Part shown: in pieces, positions 1-7,477 of the stretch | Numbering within the stretch: position 1 is the first letter of the stretch | Layout: every line of letters starts with the position of its first letter | DNA from: Planctomycetaceae bacterium | Lineage (GTDB): Bacteria; Planctomycetota; Planctomycetia; Pirellulales; Thermoguttaceae | NCBI GenBank assembly: GCA_031261125.1 | Contig: JAISJZ010000100.1 | Coordinates: forward strand, 1 to 12,212 | Length of the DNA: 12,212 nt | Direction of reading: 5' to 3' | The notes under the pieces: model-generated | Database searches by the model: none | Told to the model about the DNA's origin: nothing | The model's input: only the letters and a program-made list of their open reading frames with translations | Position numbers and translations under genes: made by a program

Positions 1-279
1 CGCTAATTCCTGTTCCCGTTCTTTCCAATCGGGAATCTGTGCGAAGTAGCACTCTTCGACATCGCTGATGTGCAGGAAACCGTTGCGTCCGACCCCGAAG
101 TCGATGAACGCTGCTTGGATACTCGGTTCGACATTGACGACTACGCCTTTGTAGATATTTCCGACAAAATTGTTGTGGGCGGTACGTTCGACGGACAGTT
201 CTTCAAGCAGTCCGTCTTCGACCAGTGCAATGCGGCATTCTTCCGGCTGCTGCACATTGATAAGCATTTCTTGGGGCAT
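1..279 (-). CDS. Ribonuclease E/G family protein, N-terminal part (cut by window edge)
   Basis: The minus strand reads open from an ATG at 279 to the edge, giving 93 codons. The start MPQEMLINVQQPEECRIALV matches the conserved opening of Rne/Rng endoribonucleases (compare MLIN...RVALV in E. coli RNase E). It is followed by NNFVGNIYKGVVVNVEPS and QAAFIDFGVGRNGFLH, the first strands of the S1 RNA-binding domain. Members of this family cleave single-stranded RNA in mRNA decay and rRNA maturation. The catalytic DNase I-like domain lies outside the window, so RNase E and RNase G cannot be told apart. No clear Shine-Dalgarno sequence precedes the ATG. The gene is divergent from the ZIP transporter gene across a 240-bp AT-rich gap that holds a plausible promoter for it. 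Family assignment is confident; the exact subtype is unknown. Confidence 0.9.
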   Translation of the reverse strand, partial: MPQEMLINVQQPEECRIALVEDGLLEELSVERTAHNNFVGNIYKGVVVNVEPSIQAAFIDFGVGRNGFLHISDVEECYFAQIPDWKEREQELA

Positions 280-367
280 CGTGTTGCGTTTTGGTAGTGT
301 TTTCCTTATTGGTTATCCGATACGGTTTATACCGGTTTTCTGTTTTTCGATAACATCGGTTGTCGGC

Positions 368-396
368 ATTATATCATATTCGTTGTGATAATACAG
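368..396 (-). promoter_or_regulatory. Candidate sigma-70 extended -10 promoter for the RNase E/G gene
   Basis: On the minus strand a perfect TATAAT (373 to 368) is preceded by TG one base upstream, giving the extended -10 TGATATAAT. The hexamer 17 bases upstream (396 to 391, CTGTAT) is a poor -35, which is tolerable for an extended -10 promoter. Predicted transcription starts near 361, about 80 bases before the RNase ATG. The region upstream of it (about 420-470) is very AT-rich. Planctomycete promoter consensus is assumed to resemble sigma-70. Confidence 0.4.
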
Positions 397-519
397 TAGT
401 ACCGGAATTCGGGGAAAACTTCTGAACGAAAAGAAAAGAGAGAAAAAACTTTATTTTCTTCTTTTTTTATGGTAAAAGTAGTTTTTAGAAATTTCTATGA
501 ATGTTAAAACGGCAACTAT

Positions 520-1308
520 ATGGAAAATCCCCTTGTATTAACGATTATTGCAACGCTGTTCACTTGGGCGGCAACAGCGTTCGGGGCGGCTGCCGTGTTT
601 GCGTTCCGGGAAATCAGACAGCAAACGATGAACGGTATGCTGGGCTTCGCTTCCGGTATAATGATTGCCGCCAGTTTCTGGTCGCTGCTCAATCCCAGCA
701 TCGAATTAAGCAGAGAACTCCACTGGCTTCCGTGGATTCCGCCGCTCATCGGATTTCTTCTCGGCGGCGGCTTCTTGTGGTGCATCGACAAAATCTTGCC
801 GCACCTGCACAGCGAAAATGAACAGCCCGAAGGAATTAAAACGCATTGGCAGCGAAGTTTTCTTCTCGTCTTTGCCATCACATTACACAACATCCCGGAA
901 GGACTCGCTGTCGGTGTGGCGTTCGGTGCCGTCGGTTCCGGCATTGAGTCCGCAAGTATTGCCGCTGCCGTTTCACTGGCAATCGGTATCGGAATTCAAA
1001 ACATTCCCGAAGGAGCGGCAATTTCGCTGCCGCTGCGGCGCGAGGGATTGTCCCGCGGAAAATGCTTTTGGTACGGACAACTGTCCGGCTTTGTCGAACC
1101 GGTTGCCGCCGTCGGCGGCTGTCTGATTGTTTCCTCCGCTCAAGGCATCTTGCCCTTTGCGCTGGCGTTTGCTGCCGGCGCAATGATTTATGTCGTCGTT
1201 GAAGAGTTGATTCCGACATCGCAGGAAGACAAACACAGCGACGCGGGTACCGTCGGCGCACTGATCGGCTTTGCCGTGATGATGACGCTTGACGTGGCAT
1301 TGGGGTAA
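520..1308 (+). CDS. ZIP family divalent metal transporter (ZupT/GufA-like)
   Basis: The 262-residue product is a polytopic membrane protein of the ZIP (ZRT/IRT-like) family, which moves Zn2+, Fe2+ or similar ions into the cytoplasm. The two signature metal-binding helices are clear: HNIPEG at residues 123-128 and QNIPEG at 160-165. Further hydrophobic stretches lie at about 5-28, 40-57, 72-90, 112-150, 190-225 and 243-261, and VVEELIP at 226-232 fits a late transmembrane helix. A short histidine-containing cytoplasmic loop (HLHSEN, about 95-100) lies between the early helices and the signature ones. The length is typical of bacterial ZupT/GufA proteins (about 250-310). The second motif has Gln instead of the usual His, as in GufA-like members. 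The start is the ATG at 520, with no obvious Shine-Dalgarno. Substrate specificity cannot be told from sequence. Confidence 0.92.
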   Translation: MENPLVLTIIATLFTWAATAFGAAAVFAFREIRQQTMNGMLGFASGIMIAASFWSLLNPSIELSRELHWLPWIPPLIGFLLGGGFLWCIDKILPHLHSENEQPEGIKTHWQRSFLLVFAITLHNIPEGLAVGVAFGAVGSGIESASIAAAVSLAIGIGIQNIPEGAAISLPLRREGLSRGKCFWYGQLSGFVEPVAAVGGCLIVSSAQGILPFALAFAAGAMIYVVVEELIPTSQEDKHSDAGTVGALIGFAVMMTLDVALG

Positions 1309-1317
1309 GTTTATACT
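1289..1317 (+). promoter_or_regulatory. Near-consensus sigma-70 promoter for the lactonase gene
   Basis: TTGACG (1289-1294), a 17-base spacer and TATACT (1312-1317) form a strong sigma-70-like promoter that straddles the end of the ZIP gene. Transcription would begin near 1325, about 45 bases before the preferred GTG start of the lactonase. The lactonase may therefore be expressed independently of the transporter despite the short gap. Confidence 0.6.
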
Positions 1318-1369
1318 TAAACCAATAGGCGGTTTTTACACGGAGAAAAGGGAAATGCGGGAGAATACC

Positions 1370-2503
1370 GTGAAACGTTTAATTTTATTTGCTTTTGCTT
1401 TTGTTTGTTTAGCCGGTTTTTGCGGTGCCGAAACGCAGCGGTTGTTTATCGGTACTTACACCGGCGGCGAAAACGGCAGTAAAGGTGTTTATACCTGTGA
1501 ATTTGATGCCGAAGCCGGCACGCTGTCCGAACCGGTATTGGCGGCAGAATGTGAAAGTCCGTCGTTCTTGACGGTTCATCCGTTGAAGTTGCAACTGTTC
1601 GCCGTCGGAGAAACCGGAAAAAGCGGAAAACTGTATTCCTTCACTTACCGTAAAGCAAACGGACAACTGACACCGGTCGATGAAATTGAAATTCCCGGCA
1701 GTTCGGCGTGTCATCTTTGCTTGTGTCAGGAACCGAATGCTTTGGGCGATTCCGTTGTGATTGCCAATTACAGTTCCGGCAACATTGTTTCGTATCCGGT
1801 GTTCGAGTCGGGAAAGTTCGGCAAACTTGCGTCGAACATTCCGCATAACGGCAGCGGTCCGCACGCCCGGCAAAAGGAACCGCATCCGCACGGTATCTTT
1901 TTCGAGAGCGTTGACGGAAAATCTGTTGCGGTTCCCGATTTGGGAATTGACAAAGTCATATTTTACAACATTGACTTTACAACGGCGAAGTTAGAAAAGC
2001 GGTCGGTACGTTCGGTGCTGGAATGTCCGCCCGGCACCGGACCGCGGCATCTGACGTTTTCCAAGGACGGACGGTTTGCTTATGTCAACGGCGAGTTGAG
2101 TTCAACGCTTTGCGTGTTTCAACTGCGGGGTACTAAACAGGGCTTGATTCAAACCATTTCGACATTGCCGGAAGGGTTCGACGGTTCTGAAAATGCAACG
2201 GCGGAAATCGAATTATCGTCATCGGGAAAGTTCTTGTATGTTTCCAATAGAGGACACGACTCGCTTGCCGTATTTCGGATTGATGAAGCCGGCGGAACAT
2301 TATCGCCGGTTGAAATTGTTCCGAGCGGCGGCAAACATCCGCGTTTTTTTGCGTTATCGCCGTCGGGGCAGTTTCTGCTGTCGTGCAATATGAACTCGGA
2401 CAATATCACGGTGTTTCGGGTTGACGGCGGAACCGGCAAATTGTATCCGTCGGGCAGCAGCATCCGCATTGCGAAACCGGTCTGCGTGAAATTCGTCCCG
2501 TGA
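1370..2503 (+). CDS. Secreted lactonase-family beta-propeller protein (YbhE/6-phosphogluconolactonase-like)
   Basis: The 377-residue product matches the lactonase family (Pfam PF10282, seven-bladed propeller; E. coli Pgl/YbhE hydrolyses 6-phosphogluconolactone). FIGTYTGG opens the first blade, GPHARQKEPHPHG (163-175) carries the family's GPH...PHxHG motif, and GTGPRHLTFSKDGRFAYV (222-239) and GGKHPRFFALSPSGQFLL (320-337) are classic blades. I chose GTG 1370 as start. It has GGGAG six bases upstream (1359-1363), and it yields a clean signal peptide (KR, hydrophobic core, cut after about residue 20) directly before the propeller. An ATG at 1355 would only add MRENT to the front. The export signal suggests an extracytoplasmic sugar-lactone or other beta-propeller role rather than the cytoplasmic pentose-phosphate step. 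Substrate is unknown. Confidence 0.88.
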   Translation: MKRLILFAFAFVCLAGFCGAETQRLFIGTYTGGENGSKGVYTCEFDAEAGTLSEPVLAAECESPSFLTVHPLKLQLFAVGETGKSGKLYSFTYRKANGQLTPVDEIEIPGSSACHLCLCQEPNALGDSVVIANYSSGNIVSYPVFESGKFGKLASNIPHNGSGPHARQKEPHPHGIFFESVDGKSVAVPDLGIDKVIFYNIDFTTAKLEKRSVRSVLECPPGTGPRHLTFSKDGRFAYVNGELSSTLCVFQLRGTKQGLIQTISTLPEGFDGSENATAEIELSSSGKFLYVSNRGHDSLAVFRIDEAGGTLSPVEIVPSGGKHPRFFALSPSGQFLLSCNMNSDNITVFRVDGGTGKLYPSGSSIRIAKPVCVKFVP

Positions 2504-2514
2504 ACGCACCTCTC

Positions 2515-2543
2515 TTGCCGTCCGTTCTGTTTCCGCTTATAAT
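2515..2543 (+). promoter_or_regulatory. Sigma-70-like promoter for the kinase-dxs unit, within a dyad
   Basis: TTGCCG (2515-2520), a 17-base spacer and a perfect TATAAT (2538-2543) lie in the 80-bp gap after the lactonase. Transcription would start near 2550, about 34 bases before the kinase ATG. GCCGTC (2517-2522) overlaps the -35 and is the reverse complement of GACGGC (2544-2549) just after the -10, so the spacer and -10 sit inside a symmetrical dyad. Confidence 0.55.
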
Positions 2544-2583
2544 GACGGCGGGTATATGACGTTAGAGAGAAACCAGTTCGATA

Positions 2584-4599
2584 ATGACCGATACAAATTC
2601 CGCTGTTCAAACCGTTGAAGATGCTTTTGCCAAGTACCGCTCTTATACGGAGGATGTGCTGCGCTGGGCAGAAGTCGGTCGCTGGGAACTGAACTTCGCC
2701 GAAGGAACATTTGATATTGGCGCGGAATTTATTGAGAAATACGGTTACAGTTACGAACAACTTCAACCTATCTCTATTGAAAAATGGACTTCACTGATAC
2801 ACCCGGACGACGTGCCGGACGTGATGCAGAATTTCGCAGCAATGATGTCCGGTCAGTCGGATACGCTGGATACTATCTACCGGATGCGCAAGCCGGACGG
2901 CGGATGGCGTTCTTTCCGTACTAAAGGCGGTATTTACAGTTATACTGCCGACCATAAACCCATTCGTATTTCGGGGATATTGCAGGATATAACGGACTCG
3001 CAAAAGCAGGAACAGGAACTGATTGACGCAAAGAATAGAGCCGAATATGCGACGAAAACGAAAAGTGAATTCTTGGCGAGGATGTCGCACGAAATCCGAA
3101 CGCCGATGAACGCAATTTGCGGTATGGTTTACCTTTGCCTGCAAACGGAGTTAACGGACAAACAAAAGGATTATCTGGCGAAAACACAGACGGCAGCAAA
3201 CAATCTGCTCGGCATCATTAACGATATTCTGGACTTCTCGAAAATTGAAGCGAATAAAATCGAATTGGAGAACATACCGTTTTCCGTCAGGGACGTTATC
3301 GCGGAAGTTTTTGATATTACGGCTGTTACCGCAGCGGAACGCGGCTTGGTACAGGATGCAGTGCTTGCCCCGAACATAGGGGAACACCTGCTCGGCGACC
3401 CGCTGCGGCTTCGGCAAGTGCTGCTGAACCTGTTAAGTAACGCGGTGAAATTTACGGACAAAGGCGGCATTACGCTTACGGTCGAACCCGCCGATACCGA
3501 TGAATACGGTAAAGTAATACTGCGATTCACCGTCAAAGATACCGGTATCGGGTTGTCGGAAGAGCAAGTTGATAGAATTTTCGATTCTTTTTCGCAAGCG
3601 GATGTTTCAATGACCCGCAAGTACGGCGGTACCGGTTTGGGTCTGGCAATCGTCAAAAAACTGGTTGCCTTAATGGGCGGTGAAATAACAGTTAAGAGCA
3701 TACTCGGCGAAGGCACGGCGTTCACTTTTACTGTTGTATTTTCCAAGACGGAACAGCGACCGGAGGATGCGTCCGGCATACTGCTGAACAAGCGGCGGAT
3801 TTTGGTGGTTGACGACGACCCGAACGCCTGCGAAATCGTTGCCGGGTTATTACATTCGTGGAAAATGCTTGCAGATACGGCGTTGTCCGGTTTGGAAGCG
3901 TTGAATAAACTGACGGCAGCGGCAAAACGCAACGACCCGTATGACCTTGTGCTTCTTGACTGGCGGATGCCGCGGATGGACGGTATCGAAACGATTCGTG
4001 AAATTCACAAGCACACGGATATTAGTCCGCCGCCGCACATTTTGATGATTTCGGCGTATGACAGGAACGATTGTCTGCGGCAAACAGCAGGAATGAATGT
4101 GGCGGGCGTGCTGTTAAAACCGGCGGAACCGGCGATGTTAAAGAAGGCGTTGAAACACGCGTTTATGCAGCAGCGGGACATAAAGATTGAGGAAATCAAA
4201 ACAGACCTGCGGGGAAAGAAAGTGCTGTTAGCGGAAGACAACAAAATCAATCAGATGGTTGCAAAAGAGTTGCTCACACTGCTCGGAATTGAAACAACGG
4301 TTGCGAACAACGGACGTGAAGCCGTTGATTTGGTAAAACGCGAACATTTCGATTTGATTTTGATGGATGTTCAGATGCCGGAAATCGACGGGTTGGAAGC
4401 GGCGAAGCAAATCCGGGCATTAGCCGGCAAGGGCTTTCCCTCGTCAAGCAACAGCCGTATTCCGATTCTGGCGATGACGGCGAACGCAATGGATACGGAC
4501 TATCACAAAAGTTTGGAAGCAGGAATGAACGACCACTTAACGAAACCGATAAACCCGGCGAAGTTACGGCTGGCGTTGGAAAAATGGATTGAACGGTAA
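2584..4599 (+). CDS. Soluble hybrid sensor histidine kinase (PAS-HisKA-HATPase-REC-REC)
   Basis: The 671-residue product has no transmembrane segment or signal peptide, so it should sense a cytoplasmic cue. A PAS_3-type domain spans about 32-140 (IHPDD 72-76, RKPDGGWR 102-109). The HisKA dimerisation domain has MSHEIRTP with phospho-acceptor His169. The ATPase domain has an N box (N282, N286), DTGIGL (319-324) and GGTGLGL (348-354). Two receiver domains follow. REC1 (about 404-528) has an acidic cluster at 410-412, phospho-acceptor Asp459 and Lys512. REC2 (about 545-670) has Glu551/Asp552, Asp595, Thr632 and Lys654. Both receivers look complete. No Hpt domain is present, so a separate phosphotransfer protein or partner would be needed for onward relay. 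The gene has its own promoter and is followed by dxs after 10 bases. Only a weak GAGAGA lies upstream of the ATG. Confidence 0.95.
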   Translation: MTDTNSAVQTVEDAFAKYRSYTEDVLRWAEVGRWELNFAEGTFDIGAEFIEKYGYSYEQLQPISIEKWTSLIHPDDVPDVMQNFAAMMSGQSDTLDTIYRMRKPDGGWRSFRTKGGIYSYTADHKPIRISGILQDITDSQKQEQELIDAKNRAEYATKTKSEFLARMSHEIRTPMNAICGMVYLCLQTELTDKQKDYLAKTQTAANNLLGIINDILDFSKIEANKIELENIPFSVRDVIAEVFDITAVTAAERGLVQDAVLAPNIGEHLLGDPLRLRQVLLNLLSNAVKFTDKGGITLTVEPADTDEYGKVILRFTVKDTGIGLSEEQVDRIFDSFSQADVSMTRKYGGTGLGLAIVKKLVALMGGEITVKSILGEGTAFTFTVVFSKTEQRPEDASGILLNKRRILVVDDDPNACEIVAGLLHSWKMLADTALSGLEALNKLTAAAKRNDPYDLVLLDWRMPRMDGIETIREIHKHTDISPPPHILMISAYDRNDCLRQTAGMNVAGVLLKPAEPAMLKKALKHAFMQQRDIKIEEIKTDLRGKKVLLAEDNKINQMVAKELLTLLGIETTVANNGREAVDLVKREHFDLILMDVQMPEIDGLEAAKQIRALAGKGFPSSSNSRIPILAMTANAMDTDYHKSLEAGMNDHLTKPINPAKLRLALEKWIER

Positions 4600-4609
4600 A
4601 GGAAATTCA

Positions 4610-6502
4610 ATGTTCGGTACAAGAGGCAAAATTTATAAATTAGTTCTTCCGACCTTGCAATCGCCCCGCGAATTGGAACGGCTGTCGTTGAACGAATTGA
4701 ATCATCTTGCCGTTGAAATCCGTGACGAAATCTGCCGGCTGTATGACCACCGTTCCGTTCACTTTGCATCTAATCTCGGTGTCGTTGAACTGTGTATCGC
4801 CCTGCATACCGTTTTTGACTTCACTTGGGACCGCCTGATTTGGGACACCGGTCATCAGGTTTATCCGCATAAACTTCTTACCGGACGTTTTGACCGCTTC
4901 CACACAACCCGTACCAAAGACGGCTTAACAGGTTTTCCGAACCCGGAGGAAAGCGAATTCGATTTACTGATGACCGGTCACGCCGGTTGCAGCGTCGGCA
5001 CCGCACTCGGTTTGACCTGCGGCGATGAACTGATTGCCGGTAAAAACAAAAGGCACAGCGTTGCCGTTATCGGCGACGGGGCGTTCAGCAGCGGCGTTGT
5101 CTATGAGGCAATGAATCACGCCGGCGGGTTGAAAAAGAATTTGACGGTGGTGCTGAACGACAATAGGATGGCGATTTGTCCCCGCGTCGGCGGTTTGTCG
5201 CAGCACCTCGACCGGCTGCGGCTGCACCCGTTGTACAACCGGTTCAAGCAGAAACTTCATACCGTCGTTGACCATACGCCGCTCATCGGTTCGTCTGTTG
5301 ACTCATTTTTCAAACATCTCAAAGGAGCGGTGAAAGCCGGTTTTCTCGGCGGTATGCTGTTTGAAGAACTCGGTTTCCGGTACATCGGTCCGATTGACGG
5401 ACACAACATTGCCCGGTTACAGCGGTTTTTGCGGATGGCGCGCAAGTTTGAAGAACCCATTTTGCTGCACGTTATCACCGAAAAGGGACACGGCTATAAA
5501 CCGGCACAAGACAATCCCACGAAGTACCACGCAGCGGGGTTAAGCGGGGTAACTCCTGCCGCCAAAAGTTTTACCGAACACGTCCGCGATTCGATTTACC
5601 GGCTGATGAAGCGGAACGACCGGGTTTGCGTCATCACGGCGGCAATGTGTCAGGGCAATCAACTCGAACCGGTACGGGACGAATTTCCAGAACGCTTTTT
5701 CGATGTCGGCATCTGCGAATCACACGCCGTTACGCTTGCCGCCGGTCTTGCTGTTGCAGGAATGTTGCCGATTATCGACATTTACAGCACATTTTTACAG
5801 CGTTCTTACGACCAGTTGTTTCAGGAAGCATCGCTGCAAAACTTACCGATGATTTTCGCCATCGACCGCGCCGGTTTAACAGGACCGGACGGACCGACAC
5901 ATCACGGCGTTTTCGATATTGCTTACACGAGACCGTTTCCGAATTTTTCGGTGTTAGCACCGGCAGACGCGCCGGATATTACCGCGATGTTCGACTTTGC
6001 GGAGAACGCCGGTCATCCGGTTGCGATTCGGTATCCGAAAGCACCGGCGACGGAGTTTCCGCGGGAAGTTCAGCCGTTGGAATTCGGTAAAGCGGAAACG
6101 GTGTTTCCGGGGCGGGAAGGTATCGTTGCGGTCTGCGGTCCCTTTCTGGATTTGGCAAATGAAGCGAAAAAAGCACTGGGTAAAAACTTGGACGGTCTCG
6201 GACGTATTGACCTCGGTATTATCAACGCCCGCTTTGCCAAGCCGCTGGATACCGGAACACTGTTAAAACCGCTGCGGCAGGGAAAATTTTTAATTACGGT
6301 TGAGGAAGGAATGTTGAGCGGCGGTTTCGGCAGCGCGGTACTGGAAGCGGCAAACGAAGAGGGATTGGATACCCGGAAATTGAAACGGATTGGAATTCCC
6401 GACCGGTACGTTGAACACGGCGACCGGCTGGAACTGCTGGATGAATTGGGGTTTAGCGAAAGGGAAATTGTCCGCGCCGCACGGAAGTTTGTGTTCGGAT
6501 AA
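4610..6502 (+). CDS. dxs: 1-deoxy-D-xylulose-5-phosphate synthase
   Basis: The 630-residue enzyme joins pyruvate and glyceraldehyde 3-phosphate in a thiamine-diphosphate-dependent condensation. This is the first step of the MEP isoprenoid pathway and also feeds thiamine and pyridoxal synthesis in some bacteria. Visible family elements are HFASNLGVVEL (51-61), WDTGHQVYPHKLLTGR (78-93), the ThDP/Mg motif GDGAFSSG (155-162) with N183/N185, IGPIDGHN (259-266), EKGHGY (291-296), catalytic Glu370 and GLTGPDGPTHHG (422-433). The C-terminal transketolase domain is complete. The usual E-Q-H around the catalytic Glu is E-S-H here. ATG 4610 is preferred because AAGGA (4599-4603) lies six bases upstream, overlapping the end of the kinase stop codon. 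An in-frame TTG at 4589 is less likely. The 10-base gap implies co-transcription with the kinase. Confidence 0.95.
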   Translation: MFGTRGKIYKLVLPTLQSPRELERLSLNELNHLAVEIRDEICRLYDHRSVHFASNLGVVELCIALHTVFDFTWDRLIWDTGHQVYPHKLLTGRFDRFHTTRTKDGLTGFPNPEESEFDLLMTGHAGCSVGTALGLTCGDELIAGKNKRHSVAVIGDGAFSSGVVYEAMNHAGGLKKNLTVVLNDNRMAICPRVGGLSQHLDRLRLHPLYNRFKQKLHTVVDHTPLIGSSVDSFFKHLKGAVKAGFLGGMLFEELGFRYIGPIDGHNIARLQRFLRMARKFEEPILLHVITEKGHGYKPAQDNPTKYHAAGLSGVTPAAKSFTEHVRDSIYRLMKRNDRVCVITAAMCQGNQLEPVRDEFPERFFDVGICESHAVTLAAGLAVAGMLPIIDIYSTFLQRSYDQLFQEASLQNLPMIFAIDRAGLTGPDGPTHHGVFDIAYTRPFPNFSVLAPADAPDITAMFDFAENAGHPVAIRYPKAPATEFPREVQPLEFGKAETVFPGREGIVAVCGPFLDLANEAKKALGKNLDGLGRIDLGIINARFAKPLDTGTLLKPLRQGKFLITVEEGMLSGGFGSAVLEAANEEGLDTRKLKRIGIPDRYVEHGDRLELLDELGFSEREIVRAARKFVFG

Positions 6503-6607
6503 ATTGATATTGCCTCTCAACAACCTATTTCAGATAGACCGCTCAAAGGGAAAAGTATCGTTAATCCCGGACACCCTTTCAAAGCACAACTGTTGATGAA
6601 ATAACAA

Positions 6608-7333
6608 GTGAAACGATTTGTTAATTTTCTGTACTTTTCAGCACCGGTTTTGCCGCTGTTGTTCTGCGCCGCAATGCTGCTGATGAGCAAGGTGTTCGGA
6701 CCGCTGAACGTTGACGGTCTCGACCGTTCGACGCTTGTTTGGGTAATGAAGTTGCGCAACTTTCAAGCATTGCCGCTGCAAACGCAGAACGAATTGACCG
6801 CCAGAAGTGAGGCGGAATTCGGACGTTCAGCAAAACAAAAACCGCTCTTTCAATTTTCCGGCGCGGAAAAGAAAATCTATGCGTATTTCCGCAGCAATGC
6901 CTCAACGCAGCCGTCCGTTTTTGAAAACAATCTGATGCTGATGGCACGCATCCGGTACTTTCAATGGATGACCGCTTACGAGACCGGTACGCCGGAAGCC
7001 AAAGCGGCATTGATGAGAGAAATTGTCAGGGATATGAAATACTGGCAGGAAATCTATTTAGATTTTCTTTATGCCGCTGATTTGCCTGTACCGACGCTGG
7101 CGGAATTAATTCAGGAGTTTGAGAAAATGATTGACGGTTTCAAAAAAGATGCGGCACCGGTTGATGCTGCCCGAATTGATACGTTCAAGTATGAAATGAA
7201 CAGGGCAATCGCTGCAAACGAAGTACAAGGTGCCGTTCAAAAGGTCTCCGATAAAGTCCGCAGTACCTTTTCGGAAGCGGTGGAGACGCTCTTTCCCGGC
7301 AGCGGAAAGAAAAAGCAGCAAGAGAAAAAATAG
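6608..7333 (+). CDS. Unrecognised membrane-anchored protein, 241 aa
   Basis: I do not recognise this family. The product starts at a GTG with no good Shine-Dalgarno. Residues 5-27 form one hydrophobic segment following KR, either an N-terminal anchor or an uncleaved signal. The rest is hydrophilic and mostly helical, with LDRSTLVWVMKL near residue 40, a segment rich in aromatic residues at about 115-155 (RYFQWMTAYE, KYWQEIYLDFLY), and a lysine-rich C-terminal tail (GKKKQQEKK). The single anchor suggests an envelope-associated or cytoplasmic-facing protein. It lies 105 bases after dxs in the same direction, without an obvious terminator or strong promoter in between, so it may be the last gene of the kinase-dxs unit. 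The IS1-like element begins at the base after its TAG stop. The natural C-terminus may therefore have been set by the insertion, although the charged tail looks like a genuine end. Confidence 0.75.
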   Translation: MKRFVNFLYFSAPVLPLLFCAAMLLMSKVFGPLNVDGLDRSTLVWVMKLRNFQALPLQTQNELTARSEAEFGRSAKQKPLFQFSGAEKKIYAYFRSNASTQPSVFENNLMLMARIRYFQWMTAYETGTPEAKAALMREIVRDMKYWQEIYLDFLYAADLPVPTLAELIQEFEKMIDGFKKDAAPVDAARIDTFKYEMNRAIAANEVQGAVQKVSDKVRSTFSEAVETLFPGSGKKKQQEKK

Positions 7334-7344
7334 GGATGTTCTAA
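7334..7344 (+). repeat. Left terminal inverted repeat of the IS1-like element
   Basis: GGATGTTCTAA matches the reverse complement of 8040-8050 at 10 of 11 positions. It begins with GG and has TG at the fourth and fifth bases, in keeping with IS1-family ends. Confidence 0.6.
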
Positions 7345-7402
7345 AAAAGTGGTCTTGCCGATTTCTTTGAAAGTCGTTAACACATTACAGGATAAGACAG
7401 TG

Positions 7403-7433
7403 TTGACAAGAAGATAGTGAATGTTATACTATC
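7403..7433 (+). promoter_or_regulatory. Strong transposase promoter with dyad over the -10
   Basis: TTGACA (7403-7408), a 16-base spacer and TATACT (7425-7430), with TG one base before the -10, give consensus -35 and extended -10 elements. A dyad GATAGT (7413-7418) / ACTATC (7428-7433) covers the spacer and the -10. Transcription would start near 7437, about 40 bases before the transposase ATG. In IS1 the InsA protein represses its own promoter, so the dyad could be a repressor site. That role is inference. Confidence 0.6.
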
Positions 7434-7477
7434 ATTTATAGAGTTATTCTAACCCATTCACAGCGGTAGTCAAGTCG

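Noticed and set aside
70..388. Plus-strand open frames over the left edge
   Set aside because: They are antisense to the clear RNase E/G N-terminus, and their translations resemble nothing.
1319..1337. AAACC-loop-GGTTT followed by T residues as a terminator after the ZIP gene
   Set aside because: The stem is only 5 bp and lies at the start of the predicted lactonase transcript, just after a strong promoter. It is more likely leader sequence.
6544..6583. AAAGGG...CCCTTT hairpin between dxs and the 241-residue gene as a terminator
   Set aside because: The loop is over 20 bases and there is no T tract.
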